Positions 25,501 to 37,559 of a DNA stretch of 64,000 nt are shown here, piece after piece (position 1 is the stretch's first letter; each line of letters starts with the position of its first letter). This stretch comes from Anarhynchus alexandrinus (Eukaryota; Chordata; Aves; Charadriiformes; Charadriidae), in the NCBI GenBank assembly GCA_008711295.1, contig VUYV01000121.1:828655-892654 (forward strand), given 5' to 3'. The notes beneath the pieces were generated by a model. It did not search any database, was not told where the DNA came from, and worked only from the letters and a program-made list of their open reading frames with translations. A program made the position numbers and the translations under genes.

Positions 25501-26682
25501 ATGTCAGAGTTCCCTGCCACAACTGCAACACGACAAGATTAAGAGTTCCACATGCACCTTTTTCCAAGCCATGCTTACAAAACGGAGGGAGCAACCACTG
25601 GACTGCCCTTGAAGGGTACTTTTCCACAGGCATCCCTTCCCATAACCCTGACTTTAGATACTCTTCACAAATTGGTATACTGCACAGCTGCCCTGATCTC
25701 TTCATGGTCTGTATTGACATGCTCTGCTGGGGTTCTTAGGCTTCTGGTGTCTCACATTGATATGGTATTTCTTTTTGTTCCTCAACCTCCTGCTTAAATG
25801 AACCACAAAAGCCATTAAGGACCTTCCCCACACCCCCTCTCCCCAACAACCCTACCCCTTGCACTGGAAGAATGAATAGTCACATATAGAAGCGGGAAAC
25901 TGGATTCACTGGCTAACAGTAAAGTCAAACAGTAGAAACTAAGGGAGTAGCAACTTTAGAGAAAGAGCAGGACATGAAATGCATCTGACCCCATTTTTTA
26001 TTTTCCCCACTGACAAACACATCAGCAATCATCACCTCACCAACATTTTGATCCATTTCTACTGCATGTTGAAGAGCAAACAGGGAAAAAAATAGTATAA
26101 CTTCACATGTAGCCTCAGTAACAGTTAAGTCAACAATGCATTGGAAACAGGAATGTGTTCCAAAGCAACTAATAGTTTACCTTCTGAGTCAGGTCAGGTG
26201 CAGCTAGTCTTCATCATTTTCAGTGCTCTAAACACACTGAGCAATAGAGGGAAAATAGTTCCTGAGAGTAATGTGCACCAAGAGAATCCATTCCCCAACA
26301 TACTGTCAATGCAAATGATAACTGCTGCATATGTGCAACAGCTTTATTTTTCATAATATTACCTTTTTATTCAAATACAATTGCTCTGCAGGATTCCAAA
26401 AGTGTTCTTTTCTTGCAAGTCCTTATTGTCCCATGGCAGACTTCTCTAAAGTATGACTTATAGAAATGAAAAATCAGTAATGACTGCTCTGAAATCAACC
26501 GAATCACATAGTTGTAAAACCAGAACTGGAACTAATGAATCTCACAGAGGAACACTGATATAAGTAAAGCTGGTTTAGCTTGAGTTTACAGGATGCCACG
26601 TACTCTTTGCAAGACAGTTAAGAACTAGTTTTTCCAGGACGGTAAAGAAAAGATCAGTCCATTTCTGCACTTGTCTCTCTCG
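22523..26682. other. Noncoding stretch with low-complexity tracts and chance ORFs
   Basis: A 127-codon frame at 24,076-24,459 (plus) and overlapping frames at 25,356-25,797 on both strands have no recognisable homology and no exon signals I can support. An A11-G9 tract lies at 25,448-25,467. A short block at 23,402 ('atgccctttactacttt') repeats the 17 bases at 22,202, hinting at a dispersed repeat. Sequence at 25,800-25,860 is C-rich on the plus strand. Confidence 0.5.
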
Positions 26683-27985
26683 CAGAATCACAGAATGGTC
26701 AGGGTTGGAAAGGACCTCTGGAGATCATCTAGTCCAACCCCCCTGCCAGAGCAGGGTCACCTACAGCAGGTTGCACAGGATGGCATCCAGGTGGGTTTGG
26801 AATGTCTCCAGAGTGGGAGACTCCACCACCTCTCTGGGCAGCCTGTGCCAGTGCTCTGCCACCCTCAAAGTAAAGAAGTTCCCCTTCATGTTAAGATGGA
26901 ACTTCCTATGCTCGAGTTTGTGCCTGTTACCTCTTGTCCTGTCACTGGGCACCACTGAAAAAAGACTGTTCCCATCCCCCTGGCACCCTCCCTTTAAGGA
27001 TTTATAAGCATTGATAAGATCCCCCCTCAGTCTTCTTTTCTCTAGACTAAAGACCCAAGTCCCTCAGTCTTTCCTCTTAAGAAAGATGCTCCAATCCCCT
27101 AATCATCTTTGTAGCCCTCTGCTGGACCTTCTCCAGCAGTTCCCTGTCCTTCTTGAACCGGGGAGCCCAGAACTGGACACAGTACTCCAGATGCAGCCTC
27201 ACCAGGGTAGAGCAGAAGGGGAGGATGACCTCCCTTGACCTGCTGGCCACACACTCCTTGATGCGCCCCAGGATGCCATTCGCCTTCTTGGCCACGTTGC
27301 TGGCTCACAGTCATCCTGTTGTCCACCAGGACTCCCAGGTCCCTTTCCACAGAGCTGCTCTCCAGGAGGCCAGCCCCCAACCTGTACTGATGCATGGGGT
27401 TATTCCTCCCCAGATGCAGTACCCTACACTTAACCTTGTTGAATTTCATAAGGTTTCTCTCTGTCCAACTCTCCAGCCTGTCCAGGTCATACTGTATGGC
27501 GGCACAGCCTTCTGGCGTGTCAGCCACTCCTCCCAGTTTTGTGTCATCAGCAAACTTGCTGATGGCATGCTCTATCCCTTCATTCAGTTCATTGATGAAT
27601 ATATTGAACAGGACTGGACCCCCGAGGACACCACTCATTACTGACCTCCAACTAGACTCTGCACCACTAACCACAACCCTCTGAGCTCTATCTAGTCAGC
27701 TAGTTCTCAATCCACCCCACCGTCCAGTCATCTAACCCACACTTCCTAAGCTTGCCTGTGAGGATGATGTGGGAGACAGTGTCAAAAGCCTTGCCAAGGT
27801 AGTGTCAAAGTAGACAACATCCACTGCCGTCCCCCCTCATCCACCCATCCAGTCACACCATCATAGAAGGTTTTCAGATTTGTCAGACATGACTTACCCT
27901 TGGTGAATCCATGTTGACTACTTCTGATAACCTTCTTTTCTTCCAGGTGCTTTGAGATGACAGCCAGAACAAGCTGTTCTCTCAA
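26683..27985 (-). mobile_element. CR1 LINE, longest copy in the window
   Basis: The left edge 'cagaatcacagaatggtcag' followed by 'ggttggaaaggacctctgga' is the CR1 3' end in reverse. Minus-strand translation shows reverse-transcriptase pieces in order. Residues such as [16 protein letters not shown] come from 27,782-27,985. A second frame from about 27,674 carries F-A-D-D-T-K-L-G-G, the catalytic box, then [19 protein letters not shown]. The thumb region and C-terminus follow at 27,295-26,761, ending near [18 protein letters not shown]. At least two frame breaks separate these pieces, one close to 27,700-27,780 and one near 27,300, so it cannot encode an active protein. The catalytic aspartates are intact, suggesting a younger copy than the other three. 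The 5' end is lost at about 27,985. Confidence 0.95.
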
Positions 27986-29778
27986 AGCTCTTAAGTTGTA
28001 CGTCTAAATATTATACAACTAATACAACTATAGGTATTAGGAAAATGGATAATGGCCATTCTTCCCTGGCATTAAGTAGCTGAGAAAAATGGCTGCATAT
28101 TTCATGTTCTTAAAATACTTTAATGAATAGACACACTCACATTCCTAAACTTCTGTATGCCTTTGCACATTTAATAATAAAAAACCCCATAAGATGCCCA
28201 TCAAAAAGAGATTGCTCAAGTTCATTTATGAACAGACTTACAATCCAGAATGAAGTGTTTCAAACCAGAAAATAAAATAAAATAAAAAAAACCAAGCACC
28301 TTTTACTCCAAGGCCCTAAAATAATTAGTTCTGTAATGACTCAGAAAGCCTTCCTGTCAAAGCCAGCTGTGTAAGAGTGATTTCCAGATGCTGTAAGCCT
28401 TCAGAACTTGTTACAGATGCATCAGCGACAATTCAGAATACTCAAATTCTACCTGAGGTACCTGTGCAAGCATGCCCATTTAACAGTCAACTGAAGAGCA
28501 ATCAGCCATGCCTGGATCTATTTTACAGTCCTAATTCTACAGTATGTTCATGCTTTTCTTTCTCCACCATCCCTACAAAGCTATAAATGAATAGGTTTTA
28601 TCTGCTTGAACTCCTAACACTTGAAAGGGTATTCTTGCCATACACCACAGGAGAACGGAAACTGGTTTTAAATTTTGGCAATACAAAATACTGAAGTTAC
28701 ATTACAAACCGTACTGAATGCTAGAAATCAACATTTACCAATTACTCTTCAATTAGCTATATATACTTGGCAGCACCTAGTTTGTTGCAGTTATCTTTAG
28801 AGCGACTGAGAAAGACCTGCCACAGAAGTTCATGGGCATAGTCTATCCATTAGCTGTAATGAGCAACTTTCTTCTTTCAAAAACTATACTTAAATCTTCT
28901 TCTGCTGAACTAAATTATTACCTTCTTAGATTTGTTGAAAGTGAATTTTGCACAAGCTCCTTTGCCTTCATAGTCTATGCTATCCCTCCTACTTGTCATC
29001 AAGAAAGAGTTCGCTCTGAACTGCTTGATTTGTTTTCATTTAGAGATCAAGCTCAAGTGACCTCCTCTTTGAGAACAGCTCTCAACAAAATCCCTCTAAA
29101 ATGCAAGAATTTCATCTTTACAATATACCCTTTCCTACGATCACCTGCAATATTTAGTCTAGCTTATTGCTAGCTCATCAGTACTACAATTAGCACTAAT
29201 GCTGTTACAAACTCAAGGCGATGTTTAGCCTTAAATATGTCTTAGAAATATTTTTGCTAAAACCACATTTGTTCACTGTATGGGGATAAGAGGGGAAAAG
29301 TTATGCTTTATATGTTTAAAATATCCCTCACCTCACCACTGAGTTAACTACTTTTGCCTATTTGTAGACATCTCTAGCAGAACAGAAAAGGATGCGTTTA
29401 TCAAGAAAAGGAAACACAAGAAGTACGGCATTTGTGGGAATAAGGCTTGATACCAGAATGAGAAAAGCTCATTTTTCCAAGTACTTAACGTGAATTTTAG
29501 GTTGCCAACTCCTTCCCTCCCCCCCCCGCTTTCTGTACATCACTAATATTCTAGTACATCCTTTGTTACACACCACTGTAACAAGTGCTGATAGGGAAGA
29601 CAAGGAAGCTTCCTAGAATGATGTTGCCATGCATAAACCTTACATCTGATTATTACCTTGATTCGTCTTGCTTGTTGCACTTGACTGCGACAGAATGCTC
29701 AGAAGGCAGCTGCTACAGGAAATCATTGTGGCTACCACCAGTGGCTAATTGTTTCTGCCATCAGCTTGAGTTTTCATG
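27986..29778. other. AT-rich noncoding stretch beside the LTR
   Basis: No gene recognised. An (AAAAT)-like run lies at about 28,268-28,290 and a C8-9 run at about 29,519-29,527. A 113-codon plus-strand frame at 28,832-29,173 has no recognisable domain. The last four bases before the LTR are CATG (29,775-29,778). Confidence 0.55.
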
Positions 29779-29841
29779 TGTGAGAAACACTCTCACTGTA
29801 TTGAATTTTAGTCCGGGGCAAATTCGGTGGAGCAAAGAATA

Positions 29842-29847
29842 TTTATT
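29842..29847 (-). terminator. AATAAA polyadenylation signal of the minus-strand LTR
   Basis: The minus strand reads 'cactgtAATAAAtattc'. It lies in the R/U5 part of the LTR, about 60 bases from its 3' end. It is the retroviral RNA 3'-end signal, intact in sequence. Confidence 0.6.
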
Positions 29848-29930
29848 ACAGTGCTGGGAGTTACACAGGGGATTTCTCCTCCTGTGGCTCATTTTCCCTT
29901 TACAGACGCTTGTTTTTAATTTTGTATTCC

Positions 29931-29935
29931 TTATA
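29931..29935 (-). promoter_or_regulatory. TATA element of the minus-strand LTR
   Basis: On the minus strand the sequence reads 'ggTATAAggaat'. It lies between the U3 tandem repeats and the polyadenylation signal, about 85 bases upstream of the latter, the expected order U3-TATA-R-polyA. Confidence 0.5.
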
Positions 29936-29970
29936 CCTATTCATGTTTCTTCTTGGAACATAGTTTGCAT

Positions 29971-30090
29971 AATCAATGAGTTTTCGGAATGCAGCCCACC
30001 CCCAAATACATAATCAATGAGTTCTTAGAATGCAACCCACCCCCAAATACATAATCAATGAGTTCTTAGAATGTAACCCACCCCAAACAT
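29971..30090 (-). repeat. 41-bp tandem repeat, about 2.9 copies, in the LTR U3
   Basis: Units lie at 29,971-30,011, 30,012-30,052 and 30,053-30,090, each starting 'aatcaatgagtt' and containing 'gaatg' and 'cccacccc' blocks. The third unit is shortened by three bases. On the LTR's own strand this array lies just upstream of the TATA element, the usual place for retroviral enhancer repeats. Confidence 0.95.
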
Positions 30091-30333
30091 GCCCCCTCCC
30101 TTCTAGCAGCACAGGTGCTGTGCTTCCTCAGGGGTCGTCTTGGTAGTCGTTGGAGGGAGGCTTGAAATCTTTATCACCATGTCCTTTTTGTGGCTTCTTT
30201 ATTCTTTACACTTCCGTGGTTATCTTTGCTAGCTACACCACCCTTTGTTTTGCGAGGGTTCAGTNGAGGGTTCAGTACTTCCAACTGTTGCTTTCGTCTG
30301 ATATCCTATCTAGCACTATCCCTTTTCCAAAGG

Positions 30334-30397
30334 CATAGCAAGCACACACCCATCTTAGCTGAAGCCATAGCAAGCACACATTCATTTTAGCTGAAGC
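30334..30397 (-). repeat. 32-bp tandem repeat, 2 copies, at the U3 edge
   Basis: Units at 30,334-30,365 and 30,366-30,397 both read 'catagcaagcacaca' and end 'ttagctgaagc', with three differences in the middle. The array lies about 30 bases from the LTR's 5' end. Confidence 0.95.
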
Positions 30398-30430
30398 AAA
30401 ATTCTTTTGTTAAATTAGTTATTACACATG

Positions 30431-33400
30431 GATTTACAATCAAAGGGGCACGAAGCTGCAATGGGACTCCACGTTGTTTGAGGAGAAAGGGGTAACATGT
30501 TCCTGAAAACTTCCACCAACAATCCGGAGATCCTCCTCCCAGCATATCTCTTGCAAGTGCTAATGCTGGCGATTTAGAAACATCAAGTAAAACAGGGGAG
30601 TCAGAAGTATGTAGCCAGAAATACTAAAAACCCCACAGCTGAAGTCTCTCAAACACTCACTAAGAGATGATAACTTGGAGTGTCCTCTATTGTCCAGCCA
30701 GGCTGTATAGAGACCACAGAGAAAACCAACACAACTGCTCTGGTTTTCCCCCCTTCAGCCTTGCCTTCCCCTTTCTTCTCATGGTAATTCTTCATTGCAG
30801 AAAACCTTCATTATAGTTTTCTTGAAATAAACACCTTCTGATAATGGAGAAATGTAGAAGGAATTTCATTGTTTTTAAAAATAAGGTACTATTCTGTTAA
30901 TTCAATGTTCTGGCTTTAAAGTCATTGCCAACTAGTTAAAAATAATTCATCAATAGATATATTCAATCTCACTGCAGCTGTGCATTAGGAATTAAAAGTC
31001 AAAGAGACCCTTCTTCGATAATTTACTGTTAAGAATAAAAGCGTGAGGGAACATAATAAGAATCCATCAACCACATAATTTTCTGTGGTTAGCCAACATG
31101 TCATTTAAAAACATGGCAGAGAACAGCCAGTCTTTAATGCAAGAATAGTTCCAGTAGCTTCACGGTAAGCATACCAACCAAGGATCTGAAAAAGGAGTCA
31201 GACTTTGAAAAGCTCCATTTCTGATCCAGTTAACATCAGTATTTTCTTTTCTAGTTGCAGATGAAAACAGACTATTTCTTCATACTGATTCTACCTCTTA
31301 ATCCCATTTTAAGACAATACACTACTATTTCCAAAAACCTGAAGTTTAGTTTCATACCATCTAAAAAAGTAAAAATACAAGTAATACAGAGTCTGTTGCC
31401 AGGCAAATTCAAGTTCTGCTACTTATCAATTTTATTATGATAAACCCCTTAGGCATGCTTTAATTCTGTGACTATTAGTAGTTTAGTTCTTATAAGTTCT
31501 TATAAGTTATTCTGTATTGGTTTAATGCAATCATATTTTTTAGGAAGGAATTTTTTTTTTTTCCTGGAAGGATCTGATCTAGACATGCTTTTATCCTGCT
31601 CACAGCTGTCATATTTCTGAATTTGGGAAACAAGCAACTAGGCAGCTTTCTATGAAAAATTATTTTTCCCTTTTAATAAAAAAATATCAGAAAGAAACAA
31701 GCCTGTACAGACTGCATGACTAAACCAGTATTTTGCCTGCAATGACAGGAACAGCTCCACAGAAATAATGTTTTATATATAGAAAGTAAAGGAATATGGA
31801 GAAACATACTTTGTAAGTCTTATTTCTAACATCATATTCCAGCATTCAGGCCCTTTGAGATCTGTAGGAAATAGCCTTACCAATGCCTTTAGTGGGACTG
31901 AATGAGGAAGCAGATGCCCAGCTACACAGCACTCATTGTTAAATCAGAACTGCAGAGGGGGCATTTTTTCCAGGGATTTTTCAGGTTGCCTTTTTTTTTT
32001 TTTAAATAATAATCCAATGCTTTTGGTCCTAAAAAAAAAAAAATCTTAATCAGGAGGAGACAGATGGTTTCATCCCTTGCTTTACAAATAATTAACAGAA
32101 ATAGTTCAGAATGTAGCTCCCAAGAATCAAATACCTAAGAAAACTAGAACTGACTACATTTCTTTCCAGTTTGCTCGATGCATGTCTTCTCAAATATATA
32201 TTGCTTAGTGAAATAAAATAGTACGCACACAAAAAATTAATTTCCTTCATGCAAACAAAATAGCAGGGCATATGACCAAACTATAAATACTTACATAGTG
32301 TCTAACTTAGACATCTAAAACAGAATTTTAGCTTGAGGATTTCTTGGACTATTTGTCATTCAGAACTTTGAAAGATTTCTGTGGAACATCAATACACTGA
32401 ACATTTGTTCCTTTACTTAAGCTGTTATAATTCCTTAAGAAGTAATCATGAGAGAATCTCACAATTACATTTGAAAGTGAATTATTACACATCTCAGTTT
32501 GTAGAGATGGAAGAGAAACCACACTCATTTTTCCCAGTCTGGCTAAGAAGCTGTTTGTAAAGTGGAAATCCTTCTAAGTAATCTTCAGATATTTGAGATG
32601 AGACCCTCAAGTTTCAACAAAAACATGTTTCTCTGAAGAATACGTGACTAATGCATGCAGAAAGAGAACTCAATTTTCTGCAACACAAACTGATCACACC
32701 AGTTTGCGTGTCTTACAGAAGCCAGTGCAGCAGTGTTGCTCAGTTAGAAACCACCCAGCTTCTTTGCTCCCTTACTACCAAGTTTCAAACAGATGCATCG
32801 TTACAGCTCCAGAGTAGGTCACAGTTCCTCAAACTGAAGCTTTCTGTTTTGCACCCTTCTTGGTTTTACTAGCATGACCCATCTTACTGCAGCAAAGACA
32901 GCATTGTAAGCCCCAGATTCTAAAAAAGGAAGAAACGAATCCTCTTGCTGACGAACCCGACTGCAGCACTGCAAAGCTTATGAGGGTAGGGGTAAATTAA
33001 TCATGCAGAGATCCATGCTGTCATGGCTAGAAATCTTTTGGTACCTGAGGTAGCTCAATTATAACTAGAGTGTCTCCCTACTACACTCTGTTCTGACATA
33101 TGCAAGCATGCCAAAACATGGCAAAGAGGTTTCTCATACAGTAAGGAATCATAAAAGGATGCAAAGACATGAAGCTACTCAAATCAACAGGAAATCTCAG
33201 AACTGACCTGAGAGAAATCAAATCTCCCAGCAACACAAATCAACCTGCTATCTGAGGCGTTGTGCATCTAAGCCAGTTGCTGGTCTCCAGAGCAATTGAG
33301 ATTTTTTTTTTTTTAAACCAGATTGAGTACAAGCCTACCACTTTGAAGAAAATTCTTTCCTTTTCTCCACCTACTTATAAAACAACCGTATGGATGAAGT

Positions 33401-34131
33401 TGTCACAGGAGAAGCAAAGGAGCACACTGTGAGTGGCACAAAAGGAAGAAAGGAGAGAAACATGCTCACTGTTAGAGATTAACAAGCTGTTAAAACTTTA
33501 CCTCTAAAAACACCCGCAAATTGAAAGCGCTACAATTTCAAGAAAATAATGACATTTCAGAAATTAATGAGAAATATGGATCACCATCCCTCACGCTACT
33601 GATCATTAAGTTCTGCTTTTTGTAAGGCTACTTGTTTTTGCCTTTACCTATGGATTTAAGCACCTTGCAATTTAAACTTGACAAACAAGTAATTTGTGAT
33701 ACCTCATTTAAATAAATGTTATTCTGTTGTCTGTTTTCTTAGAGGATAATCTTATAGCTTCATACCCATACTCAAGTTCATTTCCATAAAGGCATCACAA
33801 ATGTTTAATTTAAACACAATAGCAAAGCATAACTATTTAAAAGCAACTCGTAACTTTAATGAGGCTGTATAAAGACAGTAAGGTCAGCAAAGTGATATGA
33901 AAACAACTATCAAGCCTGCTTAAGAAGGTCATTCTGCATATAAAAACAAACCAAATGTCAAATACTAAGCACAGTATTAAGTGGCAACTTGGATGGTACA
34001 GGGGTGATGTCAGTACAGGAGTGATATCCTGTAGGTGGGAGGGGGAGACAAGATAAACTTTAAAAAGAGGGTTACACTAATAGTAGTGGGCAACATGACA
34101 TCATCACTCTTGCTGCCGAATCCTTTCTGAA
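30431..34131. other. AT-rich noncoding stretch, no gene recognised
   Basis: Short frames only. A T13 run (31,991-32,003) and an A13 run (32,031-32,043) lie 27 bases apart and could pair as a hairpin. A 10-bp unit 'ttataagttc' is repeated at about 31,490-31,510. A degenerate 17-bp direct repeat ('gtacaggggtgat' / 'gtacaggagtgat') lies at 33,996-34,029, next to the CR1 that follows. No other repeat family recognised. Confidence 0.55.
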
Positions 34132-34660
34132 AATCATAGAATTGTTTGGATTGGAAGGGACCTTTAAATATATTGTCCAACCTCCTTGCAATAGGCAGGG
34201 ACATCTTCCAGAAGATCAGGTTACTCAAAGCCCCATTCAGCCTGACCTTGAACACATATGCCACATATTCTCTGGTCAACCCATTCCAGTGTCTCACCAC
34301 ACATTTCTTCCTTATGTACAATCTGAGTCTGCCCTCTTTCAGTTTAAAACCATTGCCCTTTGTCCTGCCACTACAGGACTTGGTAAAAAGTGTGTCTCAA
34401 ACTTTCTTATAAGCCCCCTTATATACATATTATTTTTACATATATATAAAAATATTATATATTGAAACACCGCAATAAGGTCTCCCCAGAGCTTTCTCTT
34501 TTCCAGGCTGAAGAACCCCAACTTTCTCAGCCTTTCTTCATAGGAGTGGTGTTCCAGCCCTCTGACTGCTTTTGTGGCCCTCCTCTGGACCTGTTCTAAC
34601 CATGTCTTTCTGGTGCTGGGGACCCCAGAACTTGATGCAGTACTCTAGGTGGGGTCTCAC
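34132..34660 (-). mobile_element. CR1 LINE 3' fragment with AT-rich insertion
   Basis: The left edge 'aatcatagaattgtttggat' then 'tggaagggaccttt' is the reversed CR1 3' end. The order of CR1 blocks continues through 'ataaggtctccccagagctt', 'ttctcagcctttcttcatag', 'ggccctcctctggacc' and 'gcagtactctaggtggggtc', where homology stops. At 34,421-34,462 an AT-only-like tract (a run of TATA and TTTTA motifs) replaces what should be a few bases of CR1, a microsatellite expansion inside the element. Minus-strand frames encode only scraps of the ORF2 C-terminus. Heavily mutated and inactive. Confidence 0.9.
34421..34462. repeat. AT-rich microsatellite-like expansion inside CR1
   Basis: A 42-base run with only two C and no G, made of TATA and TTTT/AAAA blocks. 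It interrupts an otherwise continuous CR1 alignment between 'cttataagccccctt' and 'gaaacaccgcaataagg'. Confidence 0.8.
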
Positions 34661-37559
34661 TATGATTAGATAGCTAATGGACTTAGTCAAGCATGTTTGC
34701 CATCAGCATACCTTCCTAACAGACTCAAAAACTCTGTTTCTTTCCACTTTCTTTCTCACAGTAGAACAACTGGATAGCAACCCTAACTCCCACACCAAAA
34801 TTCTCTCACCCAACATTACAAAGGTACCATTTCAGCCAACTTCAGGGTTTCTTATGAAGAACAAAAGATACTTAGGCTCATTGACTACTTGTGAGCTAAA
34901 ACCTTCATTACTTTTAACAAAAATTCTATCATAAATTAGCTGCATTAATTTACAGATATGGTTTGTTGTTTTAATTGAAAGTATTATTTCTCTCTTGAAA
35001 ACACCACAAAAATACCTCTGTACATTCTCCAGCTAACTCCGTTATTAGGTCCAACATATTCCGTCAATGAAAGCTCTGCAATTCACTTGTGACAGCCTAT
35101 ATAAAACAAATAAGCTATGAAGAAACGCCCTCTATGATTATGAGTACCAGGTATTTAAAATATTTAATTGGAAAAGACTATCTTACTCCATCGGCAGAAA
35201 TGGGTGAAGTATGATATTCAAACATAGTCAGAGATTTACATTTGTGCCAAGTTATACCAACAAATCAATTCCAAAGACTCCAAGTAAATCAGCAGTGCAA
35301 TCAAGACTCTCAAATCACTTTGTAACAAATACAGAGTTGATACAGCAAGATTCCCTGGTACTGAGGGTAAGCAGGTTTTATTTAAATTTTGAATATCAGC
35401 AAGATCATATATAACACTTCTGTAGCATAACCACACAGTGTTTTGGAGATGCACCCCCCCAATTAAGATGCACTGCTGGAGAAGATTATCATTCACTGAA
35501 ACATAAGGACTTCTGACCAGGTCCACCAAACAAGAATGTGTCTCAAAACCTGTAGGAAAGATTCTGTACATTATTCTCTTATATATTTAAAGATTTATGG
35601 ATAATAGAGTTCTGAAAAGCATTAAAGTTTCAGTATTTTATGTCTAGAGCCATGACAAAGATTAATAGCCTCTTCTCTCAGCAACACAAGTCTCAAAATT
35701 TCTTTTCTATACTGCCCTATCATTATAGCTAATCAAATCTAATTTCAAGTCCACCACTACTACTACTTCAGGCCTTTTTTCTCTTTTTCAGGTTTACTAC
35801 TCACTTAAAGCCTTAGCCTTATTTTTGAACATGCTAAGTCCAGACTCTCTAATTCTTGGGAGGCCTTTGTTTTGTTTCTCTTTCCTCATCACTAACATTT
35901 GCAAAAGGCTTTTTGCCATCTTCTCTAGAATATACACACACAAAGATCTAGTAGCTCCAGATAGCATGGTTATAATTTACAGCTCTTCAGAAATTATTAT
36001 TCATCCTTGTGCAGACTGTAAAGTCAGGAAGGCAATGATTTGTCAGATAGCAAAAATTAAGTTTAGGGCTAACACGTAAAAATCAGACTTGTAAATACTG
36101 AATAATTGAAGTTATACTGGAACCATCTCAAAGCACATATTCATTAACGTTTTACATCTGAAAAAAAAATGCAGAAGGCTTTATGGCCATCAAGGATAGA
36201 GCTTTTGGGGGGTGAGGGAGCAGAAGTCTTATTTTTTCCAGTCAGAGTTTCTTTCATAGACCCTGTAAGGGTCTTTCTCCTCAAACCAAATCTAAGCAAA
36301 AAATGCTGATGATTTGCCCTGAGCTTAATTTACCTTTGGGTGGAATCCCTTAAGACTAGCATGCCGTGTGCATTACTTGCCACAACAAGCTGAACTTCAC
36401 TACGGACACTGCAGCTTTTAATCCATACCTCTCTGCTGTTTCAGTAACTATATAGTAATGCTAAACTCTAAAGCCTCTGGGTACTGTTCAAGTACCAACT
36501 GACAATAGAGAGATCCTATGAGAACTTCCAGCTCCAGCTATTTTTTTTTTTCTAGCCCACTGAAATGAAGCCATTTGGGTTAATTTTACTACAATTATGC
36601 ATGCACATACAAACCTTTATAACATATTCATAGTTTCAGCCTTTGAATCAGGTACTGATTCCTTTTAAGAGTGCTACTTGGGAAAAGGAAGGGGGAACAT
36701 CAAACCATTACTAATCCCCTACAATTTTTTGAAACCCACAGGCTTTGTAAGCAAGAACTACTGCATACTTAGTAATAAAAGTGATTTGCTATTTGGACTC
36801 ATACCTCTGAGATAAATGGGTATTTATAGTGTAAAGGTTAGCATCTAATTTATTCAAAATAAAAATAGTATTTCATAAAAGGGAACCACTTCTCTAGGAA
36901 GGGCAGACAAAGCCTATAGATAAACTTAGTTATTTCATAAGTTCTTAAGCCAGAGGGAATAAGTGAGTTCTACTGTAATGACTTTCGGATCTCAGCAGCA
37001 CCTCTTACACCACCTTCTCTTGCCCTGCACACCCAGCAGCAGCTTTTGTAAATTAAAGAGTCATGCCTATATTTGCCAGTAACACAAAAAACCCATCTAA
37101 ATCCACTGTCTTACTAATTGGTCGCTGCAATAACTAAGTGTAAAGAGGCAATGGCACATGTATATAAACAGCATATTAGTACTCAACCTTATTTTATTAG
37201 AACTATTTTGTTACTATTGTTTTTAAACTTTTTCTATTCTTTAGAAGCTTCTAGAATTACATTAAAAATTAAAAGAAAAATAACATAGAAAAGATAAGCG
37301 TAGTGGTTTCCATTGGGATATACCACAGAATACTCTGTTTCCACAAACAGAAGTGCACAAAAGTAGATGTCCACCACAAACAATCTGAGATATTCAGGAA
37401 CTGAATGAATGTTTTGAGACTCAAACATAGAAAGGAAGTAAAAGGGACACACAAGTAACCTGAATGGGACACAGAGACACTGTCTGTGCATGCAGAGTTG
37501 TGGTTAGAAAAGCCAAAACCTATCTGGTGCTGAATCAGGTAAGAAATGTCAAAGGCAAA
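34661..37559. other. AT-rich noncoding stretch, no gene recognised
   Basis: Overlapping frames at 35,211-35,571 on both strands and at 37,234-37,491 have no recognisable motif. A C8 run lies at about 35,453-35,460 and a T12 run at about 36,541-36,552. No repeat family recognised. Confidence 0.55.

Larger units (their letters stand above)
29779..30426 (-). mobile_element. Solo LTR of an endogenous retrovirus, minus strand
   Basis: Read on the minus strand, the element begins TGTAATAAC at 30,426 and ends TCTCACA at 29,779. Both sides are flanked by CATG (29,775-29,778 and 30,427-30,430), compatible with a target-site duplication; if the end is taken two bases inward, it becomes a 6-bp site matching at four positions. 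A TATAA element (minus) lies at 29,931-29,935 and an AATAAA signal (minus) at 29,842-29,847, giving a short R region. Upstream U3 carries 41-bp and 32-bp tandem repeats. No gag, pol or env sequence is attached on either side, so it is a solo LTR from recombination between two LTRs. Family name is not assigned. Plus-strand frames across it, including one of 142 codons, are fortuitous. Confidence 0.75.

Noticed and set aside
25356..25797. Several overlapping ORFs on both strands as a possible exon or retrocopy
   Set aside because: No recognisable protein in any frame; locally GC-richer sequence lowers stop frequency.
27099..27684. Overlapping long ORFs on both strands (up to 191 codons) as candidate genes
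   Set aside because: The minus-strand frame is CR1 reverse transcriptase with frame breaks; plus-strand frames are shadows of it.
29585..30013. 142-codon plus-strand ORF
   Set aside because: Runs across the 3' half of the minus-strand LTR and into its U3 tandem repeat; fortuitous.
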